This document shows positions 5,427 to 5,820 of a stretch of DNA of 5,820 nucleotides, piece by piece (position 1 is the stretch's first letter; each line of letters opens with the position of its first letter). The translations under genes and the position numbers were made by a program. Below the pieces are notes generated by a model. It saw only the letters and a list, made by a program, of their open reading frames with translations. It was not told the origin of the DNA and made no database searches. This stretch comes from Pirellulales bacterium. GTDB lineage: Bacteria > Planctomycetota > Planctomycetia > Pirellulales > Thermoguttaceae. The stretch lies in assembly GCA_030605745.1 (NCBI GenBank), contig JAUWHT010000163.1, forward strand, positions 1 through 5,820. Direction: 5' to 3'.

Positions 5427-5442
5427 TTTTCGGCCAGTCCCA

Positions 5443-5473
5443 GGGGCGAGGGACGAGGGATCAAGGGCGAGGG
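5443..5473 (+). other. G-quadruplex-capable G-tract repeat
   Basis: Five G-tracts (5443-5446, 5450-5452, 5457-5459, 5465-5467, 5471-5473) are separated by loops of 3, 4, 5 and 3 nt in a purine-rich GGGCGA/GGGACGA pattern. It resembles the G-rich arm at 1394-1422 in style but not in exact sequence. It lies directly left of another palindromic repeat. Confidence 0.4.
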
Positions 5474-5482
5474 AGCTACCCG

Positions 5483-5564
5483 GTGTGCCACTGTTTCGCA
5501 GAAGCAGTGCCGCAATAGGCCTGCGGGTTCGATGGGCCACTGCTTCTGCGAAGCAGTGCCACAC
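5483..5564. repeat. Near-perfect 27-bp inverted repeat, downstream of the small --strand gene
   Basis: Positions 5483-5509 match the reverse complement of 5538-5564 at 25 of 27 positions; the spacer is 28 nt. Each arm holds its own hairpin; the right arm is CACTGCTTC-TGC-GAAGCAGTG. The layout of a self-complementary unit, a spacer and an inverted copy is the same as at 629-743 and 3680-3772, with unrelated sequence. It begins 21 nt past the stop of the --strand gene at 5586 and may act at its 3' end. There is no T-run that would make it a standard terminator. Confidence 0.8.
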
Positions 5565-5585
5565 TTCCAATCACGGGCACCCGCC

Positions 5586-5820
5586 CTACGCCGGTATCGA
5601 CTCGCGTTGCATCTCGACCTTCGACACGCGGAATCCGGCCCGCTCGATGTCGGCTATCGCGGAAGAGATGGCCACCTGCAGCAACTCTGCGTTTCGCTCG
5701 AAGAGCAGTTCCATGCCGCTGGCATGACCTCGGATCGATGCGTCAGTGCATCCGGCGCTGCCCAGCGCATCGGTCGCATCGAGGATTTCATCATGTGTCA
5801 TCGCCGGAGCGGACACGATT
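5586..5820 (-). CDS. Small uncharacterised protein, 5' end beyond the window
   Basis: The frame ends with TAG at 5588-5586 and is open to the right edge. A GTG at 5816-5814 would give 76 residues, but the codon before it is also open (Ile), and the sequence reads as if it continued upstream (IVSAPAMTHDEI). I therefore take it as 5'-partial. Composition is that of a real soluble protein: no low complexity, alternating helix and strand, acidic. Notable blocks are ALGSAGCTDASI, MELLFERNAELL and AISSAIADIERAGFRVSKVE. From memory this resembles a family of short proteins of unknown function (AGCxD, then FxR, then AIxSAIxDIExAG), but I cannot confirm it or give a role. No membrane segment, zinc site or DNA-binding motif is clear. 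Its neighbours in the window do not suggest a function. Confidence 0.7.
   Translation of the reverse strand, partial: IVSAPAMTHDEILDATDALGSAGCTDASIRGHASGMELLFERNAELLQVAISSAIADIERAGFRVSKVEMQRESIPA

Noticed and set aside
5405..5430. Hairpin AGTGTAC / GTACACT followed by T residues
   Set aside because: The 7-bp AT-containing stem and only three to four T are too weak for a terminator call.
5350..5727. 125-codon + frame crossing the G-tract and inverted repeat
   Set aside because: It crosses repeats and lies antisense to the better-supported small gene at 5586-5820; its composition is random-like.

Overview
The window looks like a piece of a planctomycete chromosome, probably from the Pirellulales side of the phylum. 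This is an inference from memory of gene order and protein style, not a search. The supporting signs are high GC, an rpsO-pnp pair followed by a short NtrB-like histidine kinase, a non-ATG start on pnp, and long hairpin-forming repeats in most of the intergenic gaps. Confidence in the phylum is moderate; genus cannot be given.

Layout. Positions 1-140 are the 3' end of a group II intron on the + strand (end of domain IV, domain V, and domain VI with its bulged branch-point A). It sits antisense inside a type IV pilin-like gene on the - strand (start codon at 389), whose N-terminal methylation/membrane segment is clear. That gene has a good Shine-Dalgarno site and a plausible promoter at 513-541. 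Positions 542-863 hold no gene, but carry a nested palindromic repeat (629-743). rpsO (1013-1282) and pnp (1544-3664) follow on the + strand, separated by a 261-bp spacer. This spacer holds a long G-rich hairpin with a T-run. A perfect 30-bp inverted repeat (3680-3772) separates pnp from a soluble 250-residue histidine kinase (3789-4541).

The rest is poor in genes. 4542-4903 shows nothing recognisable. 4904-4937 resembles a --strand intrinsic terminator. 4940-5426 looks like a decayed gene for a Pro/Val/Tyr-repeat protein, with frames broken several times. 5443-5473 is a run of G-tracts, and 5483-5564 is another inverted repeat. The window closes with a small --strand gene (5586 to beyond 5820) for an uncharacterised protein.

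How the genes fit together. S15 (ribosome assembly) and PNPase (3'-5' RNA decay) form the classic rpsO-pnp pair, and the hairpin between them is where RNA-level control or processing would be expected. The kinase has the catalytic boxes but no sensor domain, membrane segment or response regulator in the window, so it needs a partner elsewhere. I see no clear new defence or mobile system. The most unusual things are the antisense intron in the pilin gene, the four structurally different palindromic repeats, the two G-quadruplex-capable tracts, and the decaying PVY-repeat gene.
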